21,738 nt of DNA. Source: Collodictyon triciliatum (taxonomy: Eukaryota > CRuMs). A model generated the notes under the pieces. It searched no databases. It was given only the letters and a program-made list of their open reading frames with translations, and was not told where the DNA came from. The stretch's first letter is position 1. Each line of letters opens with the position of its first letter. A program made the position numbers and the translations under genes. The DNA lies in assembly GCA_043381765.1 (NCBI GenBank), contig JBHJMP010000774.1, positions 1 to 21,738 on the forward strand, given 5' to 3'. Shown here piece by piece: positions 1 through 13,816 of this stretch.

Positions 1-37
1 GAAAAAAAAAAGGAGGCCCCCCCCCCCCCCCCCCCCC
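1..37. other. Homopolymer at left edge (A run then 21 C), probable contig-end artefact
   Basis: A run of A, then AGGAGG, then 21 C (17-37) directly abuts open coding sequence of exon 1 (PIGYICLLG from 36). Poly-Pro or poly-Gly here would not fit the cysteine-module pattern. The edge is therefore probably an assembly end or read artefact, not genuine exon. Confidence 0.55.
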
Positions 38-1744
38 AATAGGTTACATATGCCTTCTTGGCGCATTTCAATCCAATCCTCAGGATAAAGTTACAGGGTA
101 TATTTGTCCAAAGGGGTTCTTTTGTCCACGGGGAGCGGAAAGTCCATCACCTTGCCCTAAAGGTTCCATGCATATAAATTGAGCATTCATGTACTTGAAT
201 ATCAATTGCTATCCCGTTTAAATCACCTTGAATGCTTAAGTAAAGTCTTCAAATTCTTGAAATCATGTCATTTTAACACCTCGAATTTAGGCACATACGG
301 AAGTTCTGAGGGTCTAAGAGAGAAATCAGATTGTACCCCATGTGATAGTGGATTCTACTGCCCATATTTGAATGCAACTATGGCAGAGTTATTATGTAGC
401 GAAGGTTTCTATTGCCCGATAGGTAATATTCAAAGAGAAAGGATTCCCATTATTTCGAAAAGTATTCTAACATCCTTACGTTTTCCCATCATACCGGTTT
501 GTATTTGATTGACACGCTTGTTGATACATAATTTCTCAAAATTTGACACTTTGTGAAACAGGCCAGTCCGTTAGCAATCCTATACAGTACATATGCCCAG
601 CAGGCCATATATGTCCTGAAGGTTCATCTTCACCTACTCTATGCCCAGAGGGCAATTATGTGAACAAAGCCGGACAGGTGTTACAGTCAAACCACATTTA
701 CATGCATAGATTTAACTTACGCTAATTCACATTATATATAAGCTGCATTATTCAACATAATTTCTTTCTTCATTGAATCAAACAAAGAAAAAAATCACCA
801 TTGATTTCTTCAAGCTATTAGATATGCTAAAATCGTCCAAAATACTTAGTCCAAAATGATCAAATGTCCTCCTGGCTACTATTGTCCGAATGGAACATCT
901 CTTCCCACACCATGTCAAGAGGGCTTTTATTGCCCCGCAGGTTCAGCGTACCCGACCAAATGTCCGGCTGGGACTTACCAAAACTCTGTGAACGCCACAG
1001 ATATTCTGAGTTGTTTGAGCTGCCCAAGTTTTTTTTCTTCACTATTTAAAATCATAACTTTTAAAAGACATTTATCCAACCCGAATATAACTGAAACACA
1101 ATTTTTTTTTCTGTGCCAGCACATATTCAGAAGCATAATACTCTTATTTGATGAAAATAGTTGGGTACTACTGTGATTCCGTTGGGTTGACAGAGCCTAG
1201 CGGGAAATGCGCTGCTGGGTACTTTTGCAATGGAGGGGCAACATCACCCCTTGCAAAGTTGAACAGTACATCTAGTCCAAATTATTGTCCTATTGGCCAT
1301 TATTGTGAGGAAGGGACTGTTAAACCACTTCCTTGCCCCATTGGGACATTTAACCCATCCCTGGGCGCCACCAGCATTGGAAACTGTCTTCCATGCCTTC
1401 CTGGGAGCTACTGTTCCTCCCAAGGACTGTCAAAGGTTTCAGGTTGGGGAAAATATTACGATTCGTACTGATATTCTCATTTTTTTATTTTATTGTTGAA
1501 CAATTCACGTTTTTGAAAGGTAAAAAATCATCAAACTAAAGCCTAATAGTATCGTGAATTTAACGTATTTTCACCTCGGTAAGACTCCTTGGAATGTAGA
1601 GGAGCTCAGGGCATATTATTTACCAGATTCCTTTTGACTAATAATTGTTTACTATCAATGTCGAAATTGATTAGGCTTCTGCAACCCCGGATTTTTCTGC
1701 CTAGAAGGTTCCACTCGTTCTGTTCCTCCATCTGTAGAATTTGG
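38..1744 (+). CDS. Exons 1-6: N-terminal GCC2/GCC3 cysteine modules
   Basis: Six short exons (<38-162, 291-422, 562-677, 850-1027, 1161-1442, 1675-1744) read continuously as CPxGxYCP-type half-modules, for example CPKGFFCPRG, CPAGHICPEG, CPPGYYCPNG, CPIGHYCEEG and FCNPGFFCLEG. Donors are G|GTTCCA, G|GTAATA, G|GTGTTA, A|GTTTTT, G|GTTGGG and G|GTACTA. Acceptors end in TAG or CAG. Introns after exons 1, 2 and 5 split a glycine codon as G|GC; the intron after exon 4 is also phase 1. Exon 1 is cut by the left edge: its frame is open back to the poly-C tract. The modules are extracellular in known families, and the cysteines are expected to form disulfides. No start codon or signal peptide is seen, so the true N-terminus is upstream. 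Confidence 0.82.
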
Positions 1745-4700
1745 GTACTATGCAAATCATAGCCTCTATATTTCCAGTGACCCGACATAATTATAATAAT
1801 TATGCTGGGACCATTGAGCGTAAAACACATTTGGTTTTTATGAGAATTTTTTTTTTTAGAATAAAAAATTAATAAATCACCTCCCGTATCCATACTTACA
1901 GGGATATTTGTCCGCCTGGGTATTATTGTCCGCTTGGTACTGTTAATGCAACGTCCTTCCCTTGTCCTGCAGGGACATATTCTTCCAAAAATGGTTCGGT
2001 AGGAATTCAGGACTGCACACCGTGCCCATCAAAACAGTATTGCAACATAGGTTCATCAGCACCTACGGGTCGCTGCGATGCTGGATTCTTTTGCAAACTT
2101 GGTAGTCCAAGCAATAAGCCTTCAATTTTTGTTATTGGGATGCACGGGCCTTGTCCTGATGGAATGTTCTGTCCTCCAGCCACGGATGATCCCATTCCCT
2201 GTGCTGCGGGGTTGTACTGCAACAGTTCTACTGTAATAGGGAAATGCGACGCGGGATATTACTGCACCGGGGGCGCAATTGACGCTCAGGCGTCGTTAAT
2301 CGACGGCACTGGAGGCCCGTGCCCAGAAGGCCATTTCTGTCCTTTGGGATCAGTGGAGCCGACACCTTGCCCTGTTGGCACATACTCAACATCACAACGC
2401 AACACCCAAGAATCTGACTGCGTCCCTTGTCCGATGGGATTTGTGTGTCCAAAACCTGGAATCGAAAACTGTACTCAACTGTGCGACCCTGGTTACTACT
2501 GTCCTGAGGGGTCCTCAGTTGGTAATCCATACATATGTCCAAAGGGGTCCTATTGCCCACCCGGATCAGGAAGCCCGCACTATTGCCCTCCTGGAACCTT
2601 CTCAAACATCACTGGATTACATATCTGCGAACCATGTCCCGCAGGCATGACATGCTTTCAAAATGGTACGATAGAGCCTGACTTATGTCCTAAAGGGTTC
2701 TATTGTACCTTGGGAGGGTCAAACCTAACCTCCCTTATTCTTCCATGCCCAGCTGGCCGCTACTCAGACATACTAGGTCTGAAAAGTCCGGACCAGTGCA
2801 AGCCGTGTCCTAGATACCATTATTGCCTAGAAGGCTCGTCATCACCAACTGGCCCATGTTCTGCAGGGTTCCATTGTGTACTTGGAGCCTCTACAAGCCA
2901 GCCTACGGACGGTATCACGGGTAATATATGCCAACCTGGTTCATACTGTCCATCCGGTTCGTCTCCAGTCCCCTGCCCTGAGGGCACATTTAATTTTAAT
3001 TATGGGGCCACATCTGAGGAGGTCTGTCTATTGTGCCCCCCGGGTAAATACTGTGCACCATCCACCGGCTTCGCTTCATCAATTCAATCATGCAGTGGCG
3101 GATACATTTGTACGGGTGGATCTTCAGTTCCCGAGCCAGTGGATGAGACTGGCTACATGTGCCCCATAGGCTCTTTCTGTCGCTCTGGAGATCCAAACAG
3201 CAGACGATGCAACCCTGGTTCATATAGCTCCAGTGTTGGTCAGGCTAACTGCACTTACTGTGATGCAGGATATGCCTGCCCAACTTTTGGTACAACTTTT
3301 CCGTTTGTGTGTCCCATGGGTTATTATTGCCCTTCTGGAACATCACAACCCCTACCATGTCCACCTGGTACATTTAGCTTCTCAACTAGTTTGCAAAGTG
3401 ATCTCGATTGTACTCCTTGTCCCAGCGGCAGATATTGTTCAGGCTTTGGTCAAAGAATCCCCTCAGGGCTATGTGATGCTGGATACATCTGCACCAAGAA
3501 CTCCAACTCACGCAAGCCACTAAACGATAAAAATAATAATGGAATGTGTCCTGTAGGCCATTACTGCCCACGAGGTACAATCGCACCAATACCTTGCCCA
3601 ATAGGAACTATCTTGTCTTTTGTTGGGGCAACGTCCAAGAGTCAATGTGAGCCATGTCCTGCCGGTCATTATTGCTCCAGCCCTGGCATAAGTAAACCCA
3701 CTGCGCCATGTGATGCGGGATTCTATTGTCCGTTTAACTTTAACAGTACCACGCCAACGCCATCATGGTTAGTGTGTCCTACCGGATCCAAATGTCCTGC
3801 GGGGTCATCGAGCCCGATCCCGTGCCCTCAGGGTCAATACCAAGATAGACCCCAGCAACCCAATTGCAAGGACTGCCCTCAAGGACACATTTGTCCCCAG
3901 CAGGCATCCACAATTTCATTGTGCCCACGAGGATCTTATTGCACAGATAAATCTGCTTATCCTATACCATGTCCTGAAGGTACTTACGGAAACAAACCCG
4001 GATTGACTTCAGCGTCTCAGTGTCTTCCTTGCCCAATCGGTATCTTTTGTAACGACGGGATTTTAGATGAGTCTAATCTTTGCTTCGCTGGATTCTATTG
4101 TCATATCTCTAGTTTCTCTCCAACACCTGAGCAAGGTGCTGGCGATTTGTTAAACGGGCCTTGCCCATTGAATTTTTATTGCGAGTCTGGAACGAAATCA
4201 CCCATACCATGTCCACCAAACTATACCACCAAATTTACTGGGGCATCTACTTCCACCATGTGTGTGTTATGCCCAGATGGGACTTCTTGCTCTTCTTCTG
4301 GTAACATTCCATGCCCAGCAGGACATTACTGCTTAAAAGGAGAGGCTCCAACACCATGTCCGCCAGGAACATATTCTGAACATACAGGCCAGCACCTGGT
4401 AAACACATGCGTTTCTTGTCAAGAGGGAAAATGGTGTGCTTCTGGTTCAGCCTCTCAAGAACCATGTCCTGTTGGTTATTTTTGCCCGGCAGGAACAACA
4501 GCGCCCATTCCGTGTCCTGGTGGAACGTTTTCTGATTTACAAGGCCAGTCTTCCAACGACAGTTGCAGGGTGTGTGTAGGGGGATACTACTGCCCTATGG
4601 GATCATCGGCGCAATATGATTGCCCTCCAGGATTCTATTGCCCCAGACAGTCTACATTTCCAATACCGTGCCTTCCAGGGATGTTGTGCCCTCTTAGGTC

Positions 4701-7700
4701 AGAGGCTCAAAAAACATGCCATGCTGGCTCCTATTGCCCTCCAAACTTGTTAGCCACTTATCCTTGCCCTGATATTAATTCATGCCCGCAACCCCCGTTC
4801 ACAATTGCAAATTGCCCATCCAACACGGTCTGCCACATGTCTGCAAAAACAACCCAGCTTGATTGTCCAAATGGGAACTACTGCCCTCCGGAATCACCCT
4901 ATCCGATTTTATGTCCGCTTGGTTACATGGCAAAGCCAGGTTCCAAGCACCAGACCTTGTCCGACGCGTGTTCACTCTGCCCCGAGGGGACCTATGGTGC
5001 TGACCCGAAGCGAATGGAATGCAAGGAATGCGACCCCGGATATGTTTGCCTTCCTGGAGCAAAAACGGCAAGGCCCAATTCTCCTGAAGAGGGAGGATAT
5101 CCTTGCCCCAGGGGCTTCTATTGCATGAAATCACCAGGAGATACAAAAGTACGTGAGCACCCGTGTCCTACAGGAACATTCAGTTCCATATTGGGTGGAA
5201 ACTCGCCCAGTACCTGTCAACAGTGTCCCAGAGACTCTTACAACCCGATGGAGGGCCAGTCTAAATGTCTGCTGTGTGGACCAACATCTTTCCCGACAAA
5301 TGGTTCGACAACGTGTGAATGCTTCGGACAACACAGAGTTTTCCAACAAAGTGATTCTACATGTCTTTGTGCCGCCGGATATGAATATTATAATAGCTTA
5401 TTAGAGCTTGAAAATACGGACAATATGGGCGACTGTCAAAAAATAATATACCAAGCCTGTACAAACGGTCTTATACGAGCTGCAAATGGAGAATGTTTTT
5501 CAGATGAAATACAGTTTTGCTCGAAAAAGTGTCAAGGTGAGAGTTTTACTTTTGTACCCGAAAGTGGAACCTGCGCCTGTTCATCTCAAACTTACGATGA
5601 TGTTTGTGACGAAGCATGTAAGGCTTCATCAAATTCGTTCTATCTAGACGCTGGTTCCAACTCGATCATTGTCCAGGGCTCGAATGGACTTGTCGGGACT
5701 TTGTCACTGCAGAATACCACAACCTCATTTTTCAGTGTAGCATCATGCAAGACAAATTGCGCTCTGCAAATACTAGAGATGAGCGGAAATGGATTTTCTG
5801 GAATATATAACGCTACCATAGATTACATTCAGGGTTTATTGAACGATGATAGCAAATCAAGGTATTTTCTTTCGAGTTCCGATAGAGCTTCAAGATCTCT
5901 TGTTGACTCATTCGCTAAAGTTCAGGACCCTATCATATGTCTGGAGCAAGGGGCTTCCTTATTTTTCGATCTGAGTATTGGAGGTGATCATTACCCTGAG
6001 TACCAGGTGAACTCTAAGCTAAATACAAATCCAAATTTTGATTACGGAGCTTTTCGAAAGCTAGTCACCATGTATCGATCCGATTTTTTCAACTCCATGG
6101 CTTTTGCATTCAGTTTCTCCGAGTCTGGTGTTTATGCCTTTGTTGACCACGCCGACCCATCGAAGGAGTTACTTGTTCGAGTTTCACAGACTGGTTCCGA
6201 TTGCGGACCGAACTCGATAGAGCCCAAGTCTGAAAAATCTCTTAAGGCCCGCAACATGGTACAGAATGGAGAGTTTCCCGAATCGAAGAGATGGGGCGTT
6301 GTTGGTACGCTGTTTGGCTCTGCGTTGGCAATTATAGCTAGTGCATCAGCCCTTTTGTTGAAAAAAGTCAGGCCCCCAACAGTCGAAGAACAAGAAAGGA
6401 CTCAATACCAACCAGTCGGAGATTATTCAATATCTCTTGATGAGGACCATGTCCACTTTCGATCAAAAATGGCGCATGACAAGAGGAAAAGCATGCAAGG
6501 CAATCTACAGGAACTATCGGGATTCAACAAAAAGACCTTTACTGATAAACTTGCAGATCAGAGCCACATTATCGCTCACAAAGGAAACGACACTGTCAAC
6601 GAGTCCAAAATTATTTTTGAAAATTTACAGCAAGAGACAGAAGGGCTGAGGAATCTATTGGGAACGAAACTGGATGAGATTGCTGTGCGATATCAAGACT
6701 CAAACAAATTAAGCAATATAGCTGAAATGATGGAAGGTCTACCAGCTGAAATTGAGAGAAGAAAGGCTTTGGCCAGTGGACATGTGGAACTATTGGAGAA
6801 GGTACTGTCGAACCAGAAAAAAGAGTTGGAGGCATTTGGAAACTTTGAAAAGTTGATGAGAAATTACATCGGAGAGGTTAACGCATCTATCGACCACATT
6901 CTTTCGGTCATTCATTTGAGTGTGTCAAAGAAAAAGTTCGATCTTGACCTAACAAATCTCATTCAGGGTCTATCTGATTCTGTTAAAACCTTGGAAATGG
7001 TACAGAATCATGAGTATGTAAAATACTCTGTAATAGTCTCCACCGAATTCAGCTATGGAGCTCCTTTAGTGTCTCCTCTGAATAATTTGGAAATTGACAC
7101 GAGTGAATACGTAGATGAGTTTGGGAACCTTCTGGATACCCCGGGTATCTGTCATTGGAATGCCACTTTATGTGTGTATGAGCCCGCAAATGACCTCTTA
7201 ATGCGATTGAGTGATGGGAGAGTAATTGGCATTCCACCAGGTATGTGTATCCACCCAAAGTCGGGACGCGTAGTTGCTTTAGAGGGGAACGTTGGAGTTG
7301 AGTCAAAATCCGGGAAGGTCGTCTTTATGGCTGGGGACGTATCAGCCTTCGGCGAGAAGGTATACCCCTTATTGTACTCAGATACAGGTCATGATGGTTT
7401 AGTTCCCCTTTCAACATTATGGGAGAAGTATGCAACCCCTGACAACATCCAAGCAAGATATGTTGACCCTTATACTGGAGTGCTGGTCCCAACATTAGCG
7501 GTCATCATCGACCCCATGTCCAAGTTGAGAATTCCTGTTGGTGGAAGTTATGTCCACCCAATAGTTAAGTTAGTAAGGCCTATAACACACGGTGATCTAC
7601 TCGGAGATATCGACCAAGGAGTTAGCGTGATTGCTGGCGTAGGGTATGACAACACAACTGGGAAATTGTTGCCTTTATCTGGTAGGATTCCCGAAAGCCC

Positions 7701-10700
7701 TGATAAGCACATCATTTTCGGGAGCCGAGCTCGTGATATCTTTTCTGGAAATGATCTTTTAGTCAGGGGTGCGTGTCGTGATTCTATCGACGTTGGAACC
7801 ATATCATGCGTGTTTACGGATGAAACTACGTTCTATGCCAACGTCGAATCCCTTATTTTGGACAAAACATTAGAATCATTTCGATATATCTTACAGAATA
7901 TAATGGACCTGTCCAAAGACATGAGTAACGGGGACGCCGAAAAAGTCGAAGAAACAATAAGACAGATATCCTCAATGCACAAATTAAATGACTCTGAAAA
8001 TGTTCAACACCTTCTGCGCATCCAAGGAATTCGCCGCTTAACGCTGGAAACACGCCTCGAAATGTCTCAGGGACATCTAAATACCGCTCTTGATGTAAAG
8101 ATGACGGCAGGTATACTGCATATTCTTATTTTGGAGGGTGGCCAGCAGATGCCTCTGCTGCTGGGAGAGAATTACTATGACAGCCACTCTCGCATGATGT
8201 GTCCCATTTTGGGAATACACGTGCACAGCAAAACTGGAGAAATATCTGCTCTTGCGGGAGCTATGAATGACCCCGTAACAGGGGAATTGGTACCTATCAC
8301 ACTGGGAGGAAGAATGAAAAGTTCAGTATCGTTTTCCATCAATTACATATCTGATGTATACTATGATGAGGAGGTTAACCGCTTAGTACCACGATGCCAT
8401 GAATTCTACGATCTGAGTGAACTCTCAGCAGAGGGTTTATTGGATGAGTACTCTGCATATAACAGGAACCAAAACCAAAAGATATCACAAATCCACGTTA
8501 CTTTGAGTCACATGACATCTCTGTTTGCCTCAAAAGACCATGTAACTCCCAGAATGACCTTATCTGCACTTAATGAATTATCACGCATTCATAAAGTAAT
8601 CAAGCAGTTGAAGCAAACACTAGCGGTCTCAGCACCTCGGTTAGAGGCAGGCTTGGAAGTAAGCATGATGAACAGCGCGTTGCCATATGGGTACATCAGG
8701 GACGGGCTGATGGGCCGAAAGTTAATTGATGAGTTTACATCATTTAGACAGGACTTATTGGATCCAATCAAACTGTTGACAGATGTTGCTACTCTGTGCT
8801 ATCCGTCCGTAGCCATCACCGAAGAGACGTTGCCAGATATACTCCCCACATTAGATAGAGCTGTGGAGTGGCCTGCCGAATCTATGCCACAAGTATTGAT
8901 TTTGATTCAGGAAATCGTAAATAAGTCCGCTCCTCATTTGACTACTCTCAATGAGATGCAATCCGAAATGCAGTTCTACCAACAAGAGGTCGAAAAGCAG
9001 CTCGAAATCTTAAGGTTAGATGACGACAAGAAAAAGGCAAAGGCAAAGAGAATAGAGGTTATTTCAGTTCCTGAGGAGATTAAGGACTTGATTGAGACTC
9101 TAAAAATTTCTGTCAGTAAAAGGTTGGAGGTCATCAAGTCTACTGATTTGTCTCCTATTATTGAGTACGTGGAGGAATACGAAGAAGTTGATATACCACC
9201 TGCGTTTAAGGCGGAGGGTCATGAGGATGTTTACAAGGAATTGGAGTCCCTCTCTGAAGCCATCAACCAGGACCATGAGGACCAGCTTAAGATATTTGCG
9301 AAACAAATGGTAGATGCGCGGGAACGGGCTGTGAATCAGAAAATCACAGAGTATGAAGAAGAGCTTAACAACCCAACTCACTCAGCTGAAGAAAAAGAGG
9401 TGCTAATGGAGCAGCGTCAGGCAGAAATCGATAAAATAACAGCTGCGTATGAAAAAGAGCACATTACTCAAGAATATTTGCTTAAGAAAAGGTTAGAGGC
9501 ACAGAAGAAACAAAAACTCACAGAGAGATTCGCTGAGCTGCAGCGAAAAAAGAGTTTTGAGATACCAAATCCAGGGAAGAAAGAGTCGATGATGGAAGAT
9601 GTTCAACTATCGCCTGATCAAGGACGAAAAGAAGCATCCTTTGATATTACATCCGCACAGGAAAAGCTAAAATCTGCTGCAAAGTCTGTCTCTCGATTGG
9701 TTGTAAGTAGAGTAGATGCCAAGTCTGAAAACTCGGCGTTTTTTGAAGAGAACAATAGGAAAAAATTGCAAAGATACGAACAGGAGTTGAGAAGTCAATT
9801 AGAAGCATTCCAAGCCACAAAAATGAGGGAGCTGAAACTACTACAGTTGAAACTGGAAGAAAAAAAGGCTGCGTCAATGCAGACACTAACAAGTGATTTG
9901 GTGAAAGAAAATGTCAAGCAAGTTGCATTAGATCAAATAGGTGACCCAAAAAAACTCACCAAGCACATGGAGAACAAAATAAAGGACCTCAAATTAGGCG
10001 TCCCGGATAATGAGTATCAGATTAAGCCGGATGAAATTCTGGCCAAAGTTGAAGAGGACAAGACAAACTTTATGAAAGGATACGAGCATGATTTGGATAG
10101 GGAGCTCAAGGAGAGGATGATGATAATTAGAAATGATGCTGACAGAAAGATTCAAAAAATCAAGTTGAAAAAGGAGAAAGAATTAGAGACGCAGTTGGCT
10201 AAGGCGGGTTCTGAAGAGCAGAGGCAGAAATTGATTACCAGAAATGAACAAATCATGAAGACTCTCCTGGATGTTTTTGAAAAAGATAAGAAGCAGCAGG
10301 AAATTAGATTGCAACAACAGATGCGTGAACGATTGAAGAAGAGAAAACAACTGGTATACTTTATTCATCGAACTGTATGACGGTCATAATGCCTGTTGAT
10401 ATTTTGCTTTCATTACTTTTATGTTATGCTTAATCACCAGTATTTGACGTACTTGGAAGCCTTTATATTACTGAAATACATGAATATGATTGAAGAAGTA
10501 AATTTGTGAAATTATAGGTCGAGGCCATTGTTTTGGAAGATAATGTTGGGGGCTCTGATAAGCCAGAGGTGGAAAAACATGCAAACGTCTTGAAGAAACT
10601 CGACCAACTTCGGGAGCAGGTTGAAAAAGAGAAAGAAACTGAGATGGAGGAATTTTACAAGGACCAAATTGAAAGGAAGAGACGACTAATGGAAGAAGCA

Positions 10701-13558
10701 AAGGTTCATCAAATCAATAAACCATTCATTTATAAAATATATGTCAATATATGTCAACATATGTAAATATATGAAATTATGGAGTGACATAATCAATATG
10801 AAGTTACGAGAGATGCTGTTTTTTCCTAAAAAAATCCATCGACACAGAGGCGCTTTGAAGAATTATCCAAAGAAATAGAGGAAGATGCGGGGCTGGATGA
10901 TGCTGTCGATGAATTAGTTAAAAAGAAAGATGAAATCGATGGAGCCAGTCGGCAGCTTGAGGAACTCAAGAATAAGGTTGTGTGTGTGTTTCTTTGTTGT
11001 ATTGCTTTCGATAATAGATGTTTTCTTGAGAGATCTAGATTTTCTACAATATCCTTTAATTTGTATCATTCACTTTATCTTTTCATGCGTTTATTAGTTC
11101 TATTCTTTAAAATTGAAAGCATATGCATGTAGACGAAAGCTCTCGCAGAAATGAAAGAGAAGTTATCGGAGCAAGTAGGAGCCATGGATGGTAGGATTCA
11201 AACTGCAGAACAAAGAAAATCTGAATTGCAAGAGATGGCTCGACGAAAGAAAGAAAACATACACAAGAAAGACAAAGAAAGTGATGAAGACGATGTTCAT
11301 GATAGTGAGGATGTCGAGGAGAGCGCTTCTGAGCATAGTAGATCTGAAAGTAATGCAGAGAATATGATTGAGGTATCCAATGAAAGACAATCATCTGGAT
11401 CAATATCCCGGGATGAAGTACCTCCCCATTCAGTAAACCTTCATCCCTCAACCAAAGGAAATAAAATACCTGAGCAGTCACCAGGTATTCTTACTGACTC
11501 CAAGATTGCAGCTAATTCAAATGCAGTTACAGCAGAACAATATGACAGTGATGAGTATGAAGAAGTTATCGAAGAGGTCGAGGAAATCGTGGAAGAGGTT
11601 GTAGAAGAGGCCGAAGAGAACAAGGGCACTGAAACTGATCTTGGGGTAATCCAAACCAGTCCTGAACAGTTCGAAAGCAAATCAAATACATTTGATCATC
11701 ACAATCTTACTTCCGATAAAAAAGAAAGCGAGTCGAAAAGTGCCGATGAAAACGTAGACGTAGACGAAGACGAAGATGAGGAATATGGAGAAGATATGAA
11801 TGATAGTAAAGATGAGAACAAAGACTCAAGTAGCCACAGAGATACAACAAATTCACAGGAAAATGTAAGAGCATCATCAGATACCAGTGTCGAGGACAAA
11901 CCAAATGAAGAACTAAGCGAGGATACAAAAGGTATGTAAATGCATACACTTCCTTTGTCAGTTATCCTAATTCATTTTGATTGCTTTGTTTTTATTTTAT
12001 TTATATATTATTTAAATGACATCTTATGGGTAACCTGAATTCATGACAAATTTGAAGGCAATCTCACCAAAATGGAAACCAGCGATGTAAGACCAAAATC
12101 TGAATCAGATGTAAAGAGCCTTTCTTTGATTAATTTCTTTCAAAATCGCCACCCAATGCCACCCAAAATTGACAGTGTAACTCATCGTTATTTTTAATAG
12201 CTTCAACCAAAGGAGGACGCAAAAGATGATGCCACTTCAACCTCTCTTAAAAAGGAAGAAGCATATAATGAATCTCGAAGAAGCACTGTGGATACACAGC
12301 CGACAGACCAGAATGGTTCCACCTCCACGAACGATGGTCAAGCGCCCAAAAATCAGAAAAAAGGTATTCCAAAAGGACGCAAGAAAAAGGACAATATGAC
12401 AAAACTGACTGAAGCAGAGAACTCTGAGCATAAACAACCAGAAGCATTATCACCTCATGAGAGCCTACCTCATGATAATTCCACCAATCTCGTGGTTAAG
12501 GGGCCAAAAATTGTAAAGAGAGTTGTAAAAGTTCAAAAAATTGTGTATGTGAAGAAGAAGAAACCCATTGAGGAAACTCCTGTCGACAAGGCATCCCAAT
12601 CACAAGAACACACTGGCTTATTACATTCCACCTCATTTTTGGCAACATCCTCTAATGAAACTCCGAGTGGCGAACCAATGACATCAGCAAATGATGAGAA
12701 TGATGAGCCTACCGAGAAACAATCCCATAAAATGGACTCAGAAATAAAAGAAAATGTGACTGCCCAGTCAAATACTTCGGCCGTCGGCACTACCGAAGGA
12801 GTTCACGTGGGGAAAGGGAAGAAGTCCAAACCAGATAAGCAAAAAGGCGCATCTAGAGACTCTGTAACTACTTTACAAGACTTCATTCTAGTCTTCGTAC
12901 CATATTTTCTCTGAGGCATTCATGTAGACGGATTTATATCTACACATACATACTAATGGATTTAATGAATGTGTAAAACATGTATAGAGAGGAAAGAAGC
13001 AACCATCATCAAGAGTAGAGGCTCGGTTGGGACTAATTGTGGCACCCGCACCGTCTGAAGGCCAAGAAGAGATAGATGATTCCATCCCGAGAAATGAAAG
13101 CACATCCTTGAACCCCGTCATTAACGAAGTTATACTTAGCCAGAATGATGTCCGAAAGGAGCTCGTCGACTTGGAGGATATATTTGATAGCGACTTAGCT
13201 GAGGCTGAGGCTGAGCTCAAGGCTGCTCTGGCCGAAAGATCGCGACTGGAATTGTTGGAGGCTGAAGTTAGAGCAAGGTTTGTGCCAAAGAGTATACCAC
13301 AATAAGTTATATCATATGAATACCGAATTCAAACGTCTCCTGTTATGTTTTCAGCAAGATTTTGATGGGTATATTGTTTCTTTTTCCTTGCAATTCTTTT
13401 GGAAAGGAAATTCATGGACCACAAGCTCAAGAAAGAAGAGGAGATTGATAACCTAAAGCGAGATATTGATAGGTTTAAGAAATTCGTATATCTACTTTTC
13501 TTTGTATTGTAACGCATACAGTTATAAACCAACTGTTGCTCTTCTATTGAACCTTAAT

Positions 13559-13592
<34 letters not shown>

Positions 13593-13764
13593 CCACACTT
13601 TTTTTTTTTTTTTTATTTTTTATTAGATAAAAAAAGAANNNNNNNNNNNNNNNNNNNNNNNNNNNNNNNNNNNNNNNNNNNNNNNNNNNNNNNNNNNNNN
13701 NNNNNNNNNNNNNNNNNNNNNNNNNNNNNNNNNNNNNNAATTAAATGGTTTTGTTCTTTGTTTT

Positions 13765-13816
<52 letters not shown>

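Noticed and set aside
2140-10380. A complete single-exon gene from ATG 2140 to stop 10380
   Set aside because: The same frame is open with cysteine modules upstream to 1902 and joins six earlier exons. The end reads LVYFIHRTV from a donor at 10354 while helical sequence resumes in phase at 10518. The ATG and stop are not the gene limits.
11441-11949. Ser- and Tyr-rich minus-strand frames
   Set aside because: They are antisense to the acidic Glu/Asp codons of exon 10 and have no independent support.
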